DNA from: Corynebacterium diphtheriae | Lineage (GTDB): Bacteria; Actinomycetota; Actinomycetes; Mycobacteriales; Mycobacteriaceae | Direction of reading: 5' to 3' | Length of the DNA stretch: 64,000 nucleotides | Assembly: GCF_001457455.1 (NCBI RefSeq) | Contig: NZ_LN831026.1 | Span: 2,108,001-2,172,000, forward strand | Shown here: positions 18,514 through 27,474 of the stretch, piece by piece | Layout: the number at the start of each line of letters is the position of its first letter | Position numbering within the stretch: position 1 is the first letter of the stretch | Made by a program: the position numbers and the translations under genes | The notes under the pieces: model-generated | The model's input: only the letters and a program-made list of their open reading frames with translations | Told to the model about the DNA's origin: nothing | The model's database searches: none

Positions 18514-18549
18514 TCTACTCAAACGGAACAAGACCTAGGGCACTTCACC

Positions 18550-19322
18550 ATGCCACTACGTGGTTATGAATACGGCAGATTAATCGGCACTCTTTCACAT
18601 GTGTACCCACCCGAGTGGAAGCAGGTCTCCCCGCAAGCCAACATGCGTAATCAGAACACATATAAAGGCAGCATCAACGAAACTCTTGCCGATCTTACAT
18701 ATATTGAAGTAACCCGATCCTAAGATACTCGGCAGAAACATCTATTCCAGTGATGCCATCACCACGCCCCAACTTGGCGACGAGCTTTGCACCTACGGCA
18801 GGCGCACCAAAACCATCCATTGTGCACCTATCTTCTACCAACAAGATGCACTGATCTATACCGAACACATGGGAACAGACCACGGCGATTCTGGCGGATC
18901 AGCCTAGATTAAAGGTATAGGATACGTCGGCCAAATTATTGGACAAAACAATTTCAGCACATACTCCGGAGGCAATCTCGCTGGAGAAAATTCTTCATGT
19001 CCGTTGTACGCGCAGCTGGGCTACAAAAAATTCACACCCCTAAAGACCTAACTGCACCTATACCTCTCAATATCAATGCCTTTCTATCAGCATTGCGCAA
19101 GGAAACAATACCTGTGACGCGCCACAAATTGAGCGCAAACAGCCTCATACACACTGGCAGGCATCCACCGAGGATTCCGCCAAAGAGCCCTCTCCTTCCA
19201 AAGACGCTGATTCACGCCTCAACTTATCCCAAATATTGGCAAGTATGAGCTCAGCTAGCGGAATTATCAGTCTACTTTGGGCAATCCTACGATTCGTGTT
19301 CTTTCCAAAACTAGACAAATAG
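18550..19322 (+). pseudogene. Trypsin-like (S1) serine protease remnant
   Basis: Begins directly at the IS3 right end with MPLRGYEYGRLIGTLSHVYP in one frame, which stops at 18721. The next frame reads ILGRNIYSSDAITTPQLGDE, LCTYGRRTKTIHC and MGTDHGDSGGSA, the last holding the active-site Ser context of chymotrypsin-fold proteases. A TAG directly follows GGSA where related proteins have a residue before IKGIGYVGQIIG. A further frame ends with a hydrophobic stretch SGIISLLWAILRFVFFPKL and a stop at 19322. Two or more frameshifts and a nonsense codon make it non-functional. The signal peptide and the His and Asp region were lost on the IS side. Confidence 0.65.
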
Positions 19323-19465
19323 CGCCAAGACGACCTCTTAACTATGCGATCATGTTTGCCATTTCACACAAACTGACATGCAGATCTAGACCACAACCCG
19401 TTTTTTGAAAAATTAGACAACACTATTATGAATTTTACATAAGTAAATATGTAACTTTAGCCCGA

Positions 19466-19494
19466 TTGTCAATGAGAAGTATTTAATCTATACT
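19466..19494 (+). promoter_or_regulatory. Promoter of the thioester-domain surface protein gene
   Basis: TTGTCA (19466-19471), a 17-base spacer and TATACT (19489-19494) lie 56 bases before the start ATG in AT-rich sequence. A sigma-A-type promoter is likely. Confidence 0.6.
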
Positions 19495-19549
19495 GCCCTT
19501 CTTGCTTACTTTCGTTTGTGCCGGCCTTAAAGAAATCAAGGAATACATT

Positions 19550-20808
19550 ATGGTTAAAAGTGTGCGACTAATCTGCATACTGCTTGCATCACTACTGCTC
19601 AGCGTTACTTTTGTTGTACCCCATTCTTACGCCGCTGACGGAGATCACAGCACTAACGCTGACACAGTAAATATCTGGCTTAAAGAACGCATCAGCTTTC
19701 GTAACAAAGATTACTATGAGCAAAAAGAAGCCTATGAGAAACAAGGCGAGTCCATTAAAAAAATCTATGTTGAAGATTCTGTAGCTACTGGGAAGTTCGT
19801 TGGTTACTGCTTTGACCTCGGCAAACATTTCCCAGCCCCTGAAGGCCACAACTCGACAAGTTTTCAAAAACGGTTGCCACTGAGAATCTTTTTAGCGAAA
19901 AGATCAATGGACGCACACCTCGCCTTCAAGGTTCGGAACTTAACGAGGCTATCCTTAAAATTATCTGGAACGGATACGGAGAAACCCCGTCAGGTGCCAT
20001 GATTGACCGTACCGGAATTGCGAGCGCATACGGGCTTAACTCTGACCAATTCCACGATATTACCCAGCATGCAATCTGGTACTACACGGATAATATTGAG
20101 CCTACATACCTAAAAAAATCTCCAGAAAAAGTTCAAGAAGCTCTTCTTGCTCTGCTTGGTAAAGAAACAAATAGCTTGGTCACTCTCCAAGAACCACCAG
20201 CAGACATGACTTTGAATCTTTATCTGACCAGCAATCCAGACCAAAATCAAAACGTCTTGGGCGCTCTCCCGATCGACAAGAATGAGGAGAAACCACTCAT
20301 CGAGCCGGAGAGCGGCAACTCTTCATCCACCACGACCTCATCAGTGGTTCCAGCGCCGTCTTCTACAGCTACCCCTGAACCTAGGGCGGTACCTTCAGAG
20401 ACAACTTCTACAGAAGCTACGTCTACGAAGGCAACGAGCACGGAGTCGACCACAACGGAATCAACAACAACCAGCACACCCGCTGAGCCATATACTCCTC
20501 AGTCACCAGAGCTAGGAAGCTCTGTGGGAAAGTACGCAATCATTGGTCTGCCTATCGCTATCGGTACGATCGCACTGATTAAGGCTTTTACTGCAACGCC
20601 TTCTTCGTCCCCACAACATACAAACCCGCCAGTCGGTTACGCTGCTGCAGCCGCGACCCCAGCAAAAACCACTGAGGTACCCCCAACTCAGCATGCACCA
20701 CAAGCAAAGCGACAGCTTGCTAAAACCGGAGCTAGTGTTCTCATGGTTATGGCAATAGCACTCGCCTTGGTAGTCGCTGGACTCCTGTTGGTTCGCCGTC
20801 GACCATAA
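19550..20808 (+). pseudogene. Sortase-anchored thioester-domain (TED) surface protein, frameshifted
   Basis: Start ATG 19550 (AAGGA upstream) opens a signal peptide (VRLICILLASLLLSVTF...SYAA). The first part has VGYCFDLG with the thioester Cys codon at 19808. The second, in another frame, has ITQHAIWYY with the partner Gln codon at 20065, a Ser/Thr/Pro-rich stalk (about 20280-20510), LAKTG and a hydrophobic, Arg-ended tail. So it was a covalently binding adhesin anchored by sortase. The two frames meet at a TTTT run at 19861-19864; one extra T would restore a continuous protein of about 420 aa. Either an inactivating mutation, phase variation, or a sequencing error. Confidence 0.8.
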
Positions 20809-20831
20809 CACCCCGATAGCCGCACAGACCT

Positions 20832-20870
20832 CCGGACATCTCATGATATTTATGAGATGTCCGGTTTACT
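20832..20870 (+). terminator. Rho-independent terminator of the TED protein gene
   Basis: CCGGACATCTCAT, a 7-base loop and ATGAGATGTCCGG form a perfect 13-bp stem, followed by TTTACTTTAT, 24 bases after the stop. Confidence 0.8.
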
Positions 20871-20889
20871 TTATGTTAAAAAGAGAGGG

Positions 20890-21198
20890 TTAAGTAAAGA
20901 AAAGTGTGTCTGCTCGGCGTGACGGGAATAACGAGGTAGGAGGCTAGCCGACGGCACCTTTTTGATCCCAACGCTGTGGCTGTACTCGGTTGAGATAGCG
21001 TTGTCATAGAAAGCTGGTCGGCCTGTTTCCTGGTCTGCTTTGTTTTCGTCTGGTTGGGTCAGGGCTGTGACTTTGGCGAGTGCGCCCCTACCCCCAACGT
21101 TGTTGCTTGGCGATGTCTATCGGATCGCCGGGAAATTACGTTTTTGACAGCAGCCACCAATCAATGGCCGTGCGCAGGTGCGTCCATCCCCACAGTTT
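20890..21198 (-). pseudogene. Transposase remnant, 3' part
   Basis: The minus strand next to the IS3 element reads LWGWTHLRTAIDWWLLSKT and, after a frame change, PAFYDNAISTEYSHSVGIKK, which look like the C-terminal parts of an old transposase. The 5' part lies beyond the IS3 element at 22634-22880. The family (IS1249/MULE-like) is a guess. Confidence 0.4.
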
Positions 21199-21232
21199 TG
21201 AACTAGCCCCCAAAAGTTGGACTGGTTTAATT

Positions 21233-22110
21233 CTAGGTGGTTAGGGGTTCAAGGGCCTGATTCCGATAGTGCATCGGGGTCAGGCCCTTGAGTCGTTGTT
21301 GGATGCGTTCGGTGTTATACCACTGGATGTAGTCTTCGACAGCTTGGGTGAATTCCTCGACGGTTTTAAAAACTTCTCCGTGGTACATCTCGGTTTTTAA
21401 GTGTCCGAAGAAGTTCTCCATTACTGCGTTGTCGTAACAATTAGCTTTACGCGACATTGACTGAACACCGCCGTTGTCGTGGATTAGATTACGCCAAGTT
21501 GAATGCTGGTACTGGAAGCCTTGATCGGTGTGCATCATCCATCCAGACTTCGGCGCACAGGCTGCAATCGCCTTTGTTAGGGAATCGGCGGTAAATGCTA
21601 TCGACGGTGATGTAGCCACGGTGTGAGCGACAATACAGCGGTCGAAGAGATCCATTACCGGTGATAAATACACTTTGCAGCCTGCAACCCTCAATTCGGT
21701 AACGTCGCTGACAAAGACGGTATTGGGCTTGTCTGGAGTGAATTTACGGGCAAGCTTATTGTCAGCAATACGACTGATAGTTCCTGTGGAGGAATTATAG
21801 GGCCTGCGCTGACGGATTTTGGCCGAAGACCCATCTGGTGCATAAGCGTGTAGACGAGTTTGTGGTTGACCACCCAGCCCTTGTTGCGCAAGTCCAGCAA
21901 CACTCGCCGGTAGCCGTAGCGATGCTTGTTGGCTTCGAAACTTTCTAGGATTGCGTGCTTTACCGCAGCATGTTTATCCGGCTTATCGAGTCGGGTTTGA
22001 TGGTAGAAGAATGTCGCCCGCGGCGTATCTGCCGCCGCGAGGAGATCTGCCAAGCGGTGTTGTGACTTGAGGATGACGATTGCCTGGGCTTTCAGGCGTG
22101 TCCCTGGTTC
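21233..22110 (-). pseudogene. IS3 orfB transposase, one frameshift
   Basis: The first frame reads LADLLAAADTPRATFFYHQT through KLVYTLMHQMGLR; the other reads AKIRQRRPYNSSTGTISRIA, VFVSDVTELRVAGCKVYLSP, WMMHTDQGFQYQ and DNAVMENFFGHLKTE, giving the D-D-E catalytic set. The shift falls at 21821-21824, where one missing G in a GG(G)CC run explains it. Stop at 21233. Confidence 0.8.
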
Positions 22111-22111
22111 C

Positions 22112-22573
22112 TCAAGTCCCGCATTTTTTTAAATAAGCATTTTCAGCCCGCAACCGTTCGTTTTCGCGACGCAGCTTATCTTCTTCAGTAAGCACTTTCG
22201 GCTTAGCTGAACCTTTAGGCCTGCCCTTCGGTGTCAGCTTTAACGCGTCATCACCGCCTTTGCGCCATTTTCGCGACCAATATCCGACCACTTGATCCGA
22301 TGACAGACCAAACTCACGGGCCAGATCCATCTTCGACTCGCCAGCTAGATGGCGTTGGACAACTTCCTTTTTGATTTCGAAAGAGTACTGCTGCTTTGAA
22401 GGCTTTTCCACAAGACATAGCTTGCCATGGAGCAAGAACCGACGAAACAAAGCACGGACTGGGTAAACACCAACACCAACATGATGAGCTGCAGCCTAAT
22501 AACTATAACCCTGCTCGAAAAGAGCCACTAATTCTTCCCGCTGTCCCGCCGACAACGAACTACGTGCACGCAT
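22112..22573 (-). pseudogene. IS3 orfA with internal stop
   Basis: From ATG 22573 the frame reads MRARSSLSAGQREELVALFE, meets TAG at 22498-22496, and continues with SFEIKKEVVQRHLAGESKMD, a second helix-turn-helix (LAREFGLSSDQVVGYWSRKW) and a zipper (RRENERLRAENAYLKK). It ends after a run of seven A, the usual type of slippage site for OrfAB, although the visible orfB frame is +1 rather than -1. Confidence 0.75.
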
Positions 22574-22633
22574 ACAACTGCTCCCCGCTAGTAGGTAACT
22601 GATTTCTCAGTCCAACTAATGGGGAGCAGTTCA

Positions 22634-22880
22634 GTTTTTTGCCTTGGGGTTGTCCCTGGTTGTAGATGGTTTTCTCATTTAGGAAGCCGTTGAAGAGGTT
22701 CTCTGTCTCATGTAGGTGAACCGCCCATTGTGCCGCATCGTCTTTGGTGGTGGCCAGCCGCTTTGTGCAGTCGGTGGTGGACGCGCCGCAGGTAGGGTTT
22801 GTGCAGCGCTACCTGGTGGTTCCTTTAGTTGTGGCTTCACCGAAAACACCACCACGGATGTATGGCACAGTGGTGGCATG
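22634..22880 (-). pseudogene. Transposase remnant, 5' part
   Basis: The minus strand reads TTKGTTR, a stop, then RCTNPTCGASTTDCTKRLAT and WAVHLHETENLFNGFLNE. The CTNPTCG pair looks like a zinc ribbon of a transposase N-terminus. Its continuation lies beyond the IS3 element at 20890-21198. Confidence 0.4.
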
Positions 22881-22979
22881 AAACTTGGTATTTAGTGGGG
22901 TTGTCCTGCGGTGATCATGGGATCGGGACACACTTTTCTTTACTTAACCCACAAACAATTTGAGATAACACATAAAAAT

Positions 22980-22999
22980 AAGGACCCCGCAGGGCCCTT
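22980..22999 (-). terminator. Terminator of fba
   Basis: On the minus strand AAGGGCCC, loop TGCG and GGGTCCTT form an 8-bp stem (one G-T pair), followed by ATTTTTAT, 19 bases after the aldolase stop. Confidence 0.75.
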
Positions 23000-23017
23000 A
23001 TCCTTTATTAGCTGGAA

Positions 23018-24052
23018 TTACTTGCTCAAAGTGGTTCCAACAGAGTGCAGATCTTGGCAAGCCTCGATGATGCGGTCAGCCATAGCCTGCTCAGCCTTCT
23101 TCATGTAGGAGCGTGGGTCGTAGACCTTCTTGTTTCCTACTTCGCCGTCGATCTTGAGTACACCGTCGTAGTTGGTGAACATGTGGGTGACGATTGGGCG
23201 GGTGAATGCGTACTGGGTGTCGGTGTCAACGTTCATCTTGATAACGCCGTAGCCGAGTGCCTCTTCGATCTTTTCCTTCTCGGAGCCGGAGCCACCGTGG
23301 AAGACGAAGTCGAATGGGAGTGCGGAGTCATCCAGACCCAGCTTCTTGCGAGCAACCTTCTGGCCCTCAAGGAGGACCTCTGGGCGCAGCTTGACGTTAC
23401 CTGGCTTGTACACACCGTGGACGTTGCCGAAGGTAGCGGCGAGCAGGTAGCGGCCTTTTTCACCGGTGCCGAGAGCGTCGATGGTCTTTTCAAAGTCCTC
23501 TGGAGAGGTGTAGAGGTTAGCGCCAGCCTTGGCTTCAACACCGTCTTCTTCGCCGCCAACAACACCGATCTCAGCTTCAAGAACGATGTGAGCCTTGCGT
23601 GCCTTCTCCAGCAGCTCCTGCGCAATGGTGAGGTTCTCGTCGATTGGAATTGCGGAACCATCCCACATGTGGGACTGGAATAGTGGCTGCTCGCCGCGGT
23701 CTACGCGCTCTTGGGAGATGGCGATGAGTGGGCGAACGTACTCGTCAAGAACTTCCTTCTGGCAGTGGTCGGTGTGCAATGCGACGTTGATGCCGTAGTG
23801 CTTTGCTGCCTCATGAGCGAAGGCTGCCAGTGCGCAAGCGCCTGCAACCTTGTTCTTAACGGATAGACCGGAGCCAAATTCTGCGCCACCTGTAGAGAAC
23901 TGGATGATGCCGTCGGACTCCGCCTCAGCAAATCCACGCAATGCTGCGTTGATGGTTTCAGAGGAGGTGCAGTTGATGGCTGGGTAGGCGAATCCGCCTG
24001 CCTTAGCGCGGTCAAGCATCTCGTTGTAGACCTCTGGTGTTGCGATAGGCAT
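23018..24052 (-). CDS. fba: Fructose-bisphosphate aldolase, class II
   Basis: 344-aa zinc-dependent aldolase that splits fructose 1,6-bisphosphate into glyceraldehyde 3-phosphate and dihydroxyacetone phosphate in glycolysis and gluconeogenesis, cytosolic. Zinc and substrate motifs are ALHTDHCQKEVLDEYVRP, the GNVHGVYKPGNV loop, FHGGSGSEKEKIEEALGYG and KMNVDTDTQYAFTRP. Length fits the FbaA type. ATG 24052 follows CACTGGAGGATTACTTC. The order with the GH76-like gene upstream resembles the mycobacterial fba region. It ends in its own terminator. Confidence 0.97.
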   Translation of the reverse strand: MPIATPEVYNEMLDRAKAGGFAYPAINCTSSETINAALRGFAEAESDGIIQFSTGGAEFGSGLSVKNKVAGACALAAFAHEAAKHYGINVALHTDHCQKEVLDEYVRPLIAISQERVDRGEQPLFQSHMWDGSAIPIDENLTIAQELLEKARKAHIVLEAEIGVVGGEEDGVEAKAGANLYTSPEDFEKTIDALGTGEKGRYLLAATFGNVHGVYKPGNVKLRPEVLLEGQKVARKKLGLDDSALPFDFVFHGGSGSEKEKIEEALGYGVIKMNVDTDTQYAFTRPIVTHMFTNYDGVLKIDGEVGNKKVYDPRSYMKKAEQAMADRIIEACQDLHSVGTTLSK

Positions 24053-24170
24053 GAAGTAATCCTCCAGTGGGTTGTATTTATTTGCTCCACCTCAAGTATG
24101 CCAGCGTTAGCACGAGAATGCTTCCCATATCCCAAATTTTTTCGGAGACAAATCCCACACAATCGGGCAT

Positions 24171-25316
24171 TTAGTCAACTAATGAGACACGAGCGGCCGC
24201 TTCCAGCAGCATCCAACCGGAAAGCTGCACCGACAAATCACGCTCGTCGATACGCACAACCCGCACGATGTCACTTAGAGCGCTTCCACCCACACCGTAG
24301 TTGTGTGGCAAACGTGCATCATCACACCAGTCGGTAGCAAAAACCGGCAGGCCGTCTACCTCAAGGCGGTGCTCCCACACGCTTTCCGCAGAGGCCATCA
24401 CCAAGCGTTTAGCGATCTTCTTCGTCGCAATGTTCGCTGGGCTGTCTTCTGGCAACCGCACGGCAGCGTCGGCAAGATAACGCATCAAAATACCCTTGAA
24501 CAGGCCACCATCGCCGTCGCCGGTAGCCACGTTGATCACTCCCTCAGGGGTCGCCATCTCCTTAGCCACCGCATGGATCACCGCACGGGCATGCGCCAGA
24601 TACTGAACAGACTCCTCAAACGGCAAGGCCTCCGCGATCTCTATGCAGGCACCGATCACCACGCCTTGGCAGTAGGGGTACACGGGATCCACGATCTCTG
24701 GGCCACGCATACTCATGCGCAAACCATCCATGACCAAGCCTTTGTCGTTGATCAGGTTGTCAAAGATCCAGTCCACAAGTTCGCGAGCCTGCTCTACTTC
24801 CCCATTACGAGCCAGCATGATCGCCGCTGGACCGTTGGTGGGCACGTTGAAAAAATGCTCGCCGACACGCCACGGCAACACGCCTTGAATATCGTCTTGG
24901 CCTGCAGCAATGTTGCTTTCCAGCACACGCAAGTACTCACGCTTGGCACGCTTATTCAAGCGGCGCTCGCGATCAAGAGCCAACGCCAGCCACGACTTAT
25001 CGTCGTAATAATTGTTCTTAGTCAACCGGCCCAGATTACGCAGGCGAATGCCCACGATGGTGTCGCGAATGCGCTGCTTACGGGCCTTGGTGGCGCGTCG
25101 TGAGGCGGCGTCGATAAGGCAATCCAAGTAGTGCGCCTGCCACCAGTAATGCCAGCGGTAGAACAGGCGCTCCTTCGCCGTGGGCGGCCACGCCACTACC
25201 GCGAGATTAGTTCGCGGTAGCATCCACAGCCGCGACGCATGGCGCTCATTGATTGCAGATTCTGCAAGGTCAGCACGGTGTAGCCACATCTCGTTCACGA
25301 GTGTGAAATCTACCAT
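24171..25316 (-). CDS. GH76-family (alpha-1,6-mannanase-like) cytosolic protein
   Basis: 381-aa protein without signal peptide, resembling glycoside hydrolase family 76 (Rv0365c-like proteins near fba in mycobacteria). Visible parts are FYRWHYWWQAHYLDCLIDA, NNYYDDKSWLALAL (the paired Asp region of GH76, though only one DD pair is clear) and EHFFNVPTNGPAAIMLARNG, a typical six-hairpin repeat. ATG 25316 overlaps the stop of the methyltransferase gene (ATGGTAG), so the two are coupled. The substrate is unknown; a link to mannan or lipomannan turnover is inference. Confidence 0.75.
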   Translation of the reverse strand: MVDFTLVNEMWLHRADLAESAINERHASRLWMLPRTNLAVVAWPPTAKERLFYRWHYWWQAHYLDCLIDAASRRATKARKQRIRDTIVGIRLRNLGRLTKNNYYDDKSWLALALDRERRLNKRAKREYLRVLESNIAAGQDDIQGVLPWRVGEHFFNVPTNGPAAIMLARNGEVEQARELVDWIFDNLINDKGLVMDGLRMSMRGPEIVDPVYPYCQGVVIGACIEIAEALPFEESVQYLAHARAVIHAVAKEMATPEGVINVATGDGDGGLFKGILMRYLADAAVRLPEDSPANIATKKIAKRLVMASAESVWEHRLEVDGLPVFATDWCDDARLPHNYGVGGSALSDIVRVVRIDERDLSVQLSGWMLLEAAARVSLVD

Positions 25317-25978
25317 GCATTGTCAAGATCGGCGTGCTGTCTGATCCACGCATGCATCGCAATACCTGCGGCTACACCCGCATTGATCGACCGCGTCGAA
25401 CCAAACTGGGCAATCGAGCATGTCATCCGCGCATTATCCTGCGCCTCCTGCGTCACTCCAGGGCCTTCTTGGCCAAACAGCAACAAGCAACGCTCAGGCA
25501 ACTCGGCAGTCTCCAAGGACACACACCCTGGGGTGTTATCGATCGCAACGATGGCAAGGCCTTGCTGCTTAGCCCACGCCACCACGTCGGCAGTCGTGGG
25601 ATGGTGCATAAGGTGCTGGTAGCGGTCGGTGACCATCGCCCCACGACGATTCCAGCGCTTGCGCCCCACAATGTGCACGGTATCTACCGCAAACGCATTA
25701 GCGGTACGCACCACGGTGCCAATGTTGGCGTCGTTTTCGAAGTTCTCAATCGCAATATGCAAGCAGTGACGACGCGTATCGATGTCCGCACGGATCGCCT
25801 CACGCGACCAATAACGGTAAGCGTCCACGACGTTGCGACGATCACCGTTTTCCAGCAGCTCCGGATCAAACCGAGGATCAATTGCCTCCTCATGGGGGTG
25901 CTCCTCAGCCCACGGCCCTACCCCGTGGCGACCTTCGCCCCACTCCGTAGGGCCAGCAACCTGCTCAGGGTTAAGCAA
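25310..25978 (-). CDS. SpoU/TrmH-family RNA 2'-O-methyltransferase
   Basis: 222-aa SPOUT methyltransferase that probably methylates tRNA or rRNA ribose with S-adenosylmethionine. The three family motifs are NDANIGTVVRTANAF, LLLFGQEGPGV and IAQFGSTRSINAGVAAGIAM. The start is taken at TTG 25978, eight bases before the pyrE stop; no better ATG is nearby. It follows pyrE as in mycobacteria (Rv0380c-Rv0382c order). Confidence 0.88.
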   Translation of the reverse strand: MLNPEQVAGPTEWGEGRHGVGPWAEEHPHEEAIDPRFDPELLENGDRRNVVDAYRYWSREAIRADIDTRRHCLHIAIENFENDANIGTVVRTANAFAVDTVHIVGRKRWNRRGAMVTDRYQHLMHHPTTADVVAWAKQQGLAIVAIDNTPGCVSLETAELPERCLLLFGQEGPGVTQEAQDNARMTCSIAQFGSTRSINAGVAAGIAMHAWIRQHADLDNAW

Positions 25979-26504
25979 GACCCAAGTCCTCCAAGCCCAA
26001 AATGTAGCGGTACTCCAAGCCCTCCGCAGCGATCACATCGGCAGCGCCAGTAGCACGATCCACAACGGTTGCTACGCCCACAACCTCAGCGCCCGCCTCA
26101 CGCAGCGCCTTGACAGCAGTCAGCGGAGAGTTGCCAGTCGTGGTGGTGTCTTCCACCACTAACACCTTCTTACCCACTACATCAGGGCCCTCGATACGAC
26201 GCTGCATGCCGTGCTTCTTAGCCTCTTTACGAACCACAAACGCATGGATTTCGCGGCCATCAGCATGCATAACGGAGGTAGCCACCGGGTCGGCACCCAA
26301 GGTCAAACCGCCCACAGCCACATAGTCCCAGTCGGCAGTCAGCTCACGCAGCAGCTCACCAATCAGGCGAGAAGCGCGGGAGTGCAAGGTAGCACGACGC
26401 AGATCAACGTAGTAATCCGCATCTTTTCCAGACGACAACGTAACCTTGCCGTGAACAACGGCGAGTTCCTTGACCAGCTCTGCAAGTTCGGCCTTTTTGG
26501 ACAT
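25971..26504 (-). CDS. pyrE: Orotate phosphoribosyltransferase
   Basis: 177-aa enzyme of pyrimidine synthesis that joins orotate and PRPP to orotidine 5'-phosphate. The PRPP motif VLVVEDTTTTGNSPL, the family SGKDADYYVDLRR segment and the VAVGGLTLGADPVA segment are present. ATG 26504 follows AAGGAGCCTCCGCGC. It stands in the conserved clpB-to-spoU gene order but apart from other pyr genes. Confidence 0.95.
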   Translation of the reverse strand: MSKKAELAELVKELAVVHGKVTLSSGKDADYYVDLRRATLHSRASRLIGELLRELTADWDYVAVGGLTLGADPVATSVMHADGREIHAFVVRKEAKKHGMQRRIEGPDVVGKKVLVVEDTTTTGNSPLTAVKALREAGAEVVGVATVVDRATGAADVIAAEGLEYRYILGLEDLGLA

Positions 26505-26559
26505 GCGCGGAGGCTCCTTAAGATTCCAATGAAATATCCCAGCACTTATGTGCAGTCTC

Positions 26560-27474
26560 TCATTCTAAAGGGTTACGCCCCAGCTCCGCTGAAAGGTCGT
26601 CAAATATGCTCGACCCCTTACTCAAATCACGGATCACCCGTGTGCCCTGAAAATCGCTTGCCTTGGGCATAGCGCCATCAGCAATCGCGTCCACATCGTC
26701 ATCACCGATCTCACGATCAGCAACTACCCCCAAGCTCTTCGCCGCCGCACGGGTAGGCAACTCCACCGGTTTTTCCTTACGCTCCACCACCGGCAACGTA
26801 GGCTCCGGATCGTCCAGGTCCTCTTCCTCTTTTTCGGGGGCCGTAGGCAACGAACGCGAGGGATCGCAGTCGCTTAGATCGATCGGTTGCACAGCACCAG
26901 CGCGCGGGGGCAGCACGCGGGCGGCGTCGGAAAGCGTGGCCAACACGGGGATGGTCGCGTCCCAATCATCGCCGGTAGCGGTGGCAGCAAACTGCGCCAA
27001 CACCCAATCCGACTCGATCCACAACGCCCCCACGGTAGCGGGCAATGCTGAAAACGCGCTGTTCACACGCTCTTCGATCAAGCGTTCCGCTGCGGGCGCG
27101 TCCGTGCTAAACACCCGAAACTCCCCCACCGTGGTCACCGGCATCAAGTCCTCAGCATCCGACTCCGTCGCGTTACGACGCGCATCAACAACCACATCAG
27201 AGGCAACAGGGCGGCGCATGGCCATCACAGTGACCCCCGCCAGCTCCACCAGATGCACCTCATAGCCAGCAGCAATACCACTGACCACGTTCTTTGCTGC
27301 CACCCCGCCAGCGGCGGCACCACGAGTCCACTCATCCGTCAAAAACGCGTCGGACTTAGTGTAATCAAAGCCCTTTTGAGCAGCCCACTGTTGCTTTGCA
27401 GATTGCTTCGGTGGCAGTACAAGGAGCACAACACCAATAACAAGGAGTACGGCAGCAGCAAAGATAAAAGTCAT
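26560..27474 (-). CDS. Conserved N-terminally anchored membrane protein (Rv0383c-like)
   Basis: 304-aa protein with one N-terminal membrane helix (FIFAAAVLLVIGVVLLVLP), then a soluble domain of about 180 residues and an acidic, proline-containing stretch (EKEEEDLDDPEPTLPVVERK). The tail has SKGSSIFDDLSAELGRNPLE. No enzyme motif is recognised. The same position, next to pyrE in the clpB region, is held by Rv0383c in M. tuberculosis. Its ATG overlaps the sulfurtransferase stop (TAATG). Confidence 0.7.
   Translation of the reverse strand: MTFIFAAAVLLVIGVVLLVLPPKQSAKQQWAAQKGFDYTKSDAFLTDEWTRGAAAGGVAAKNVVSGIAAGYEVHLVELAGVTVMAMRRPVASDVVVDARRNATESDAEDLMPVTTVGEFRVFSTDAPAAERLIEERVNSAFSALPATVGALWIESDWVLAQFAATATGDDWDATIPVLATLSDAARVLPPRAGAVQPIDLSDCDPSRSLPTAPEKEEEDLDDPEPTLPVVERKEKPVELPTRAAAKSLGVVADREIGDDDVDAIADGAMPKASDFQGTRVIRDLSKGSSIFDDLSAELGRNPLE

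Larger units (their letters stand above)
15741..18547 (-). mobile_element. IS3-family element, degenerate, interrupted by an IS30-family element
   Basis: Terminal inverted repeats of 24 bases are visible: TGAAGCACCCTGGGTTTTG... at 15741-15764 and its near-perfect complement at 18524-18547. Inside lie orfA (18182-18513) and orfB (split into 17560-18135 and 15769-16068) on the minus strand. Without the inner IS30 insertion it would be about 1.3 kb. Flanking bases do not match, so no target duplication is left; the two flanks (manA remnant and protease remnant) are unrelated, which suggests a deletion or recombination next to the element. Confidence 0.75.
21199..22633 (-). mobile_element. IS3-family element, 1435 bp, inactive
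   Basis: Ends TGAACTAGCCCCCAAAAGTT... (21199-21223) and ...CTAATGGGGAGCAGTTCA (22609-22633) are inverted repeats of about 25 bases with few mismatches. Both sides carry GTTT, which fits a 4-bp target duplication. orfA and orfB lie on the minus strand; orfA has a nonsense codon and orfB a frameshift. It was inserted in an older transposase remnant. Confidence 0.85.

Noticed and set aside
23045..23683. Open frame opposite fba
   Set aside because: Shadow of a highly expressed gene with biased codons; no homology recognised.
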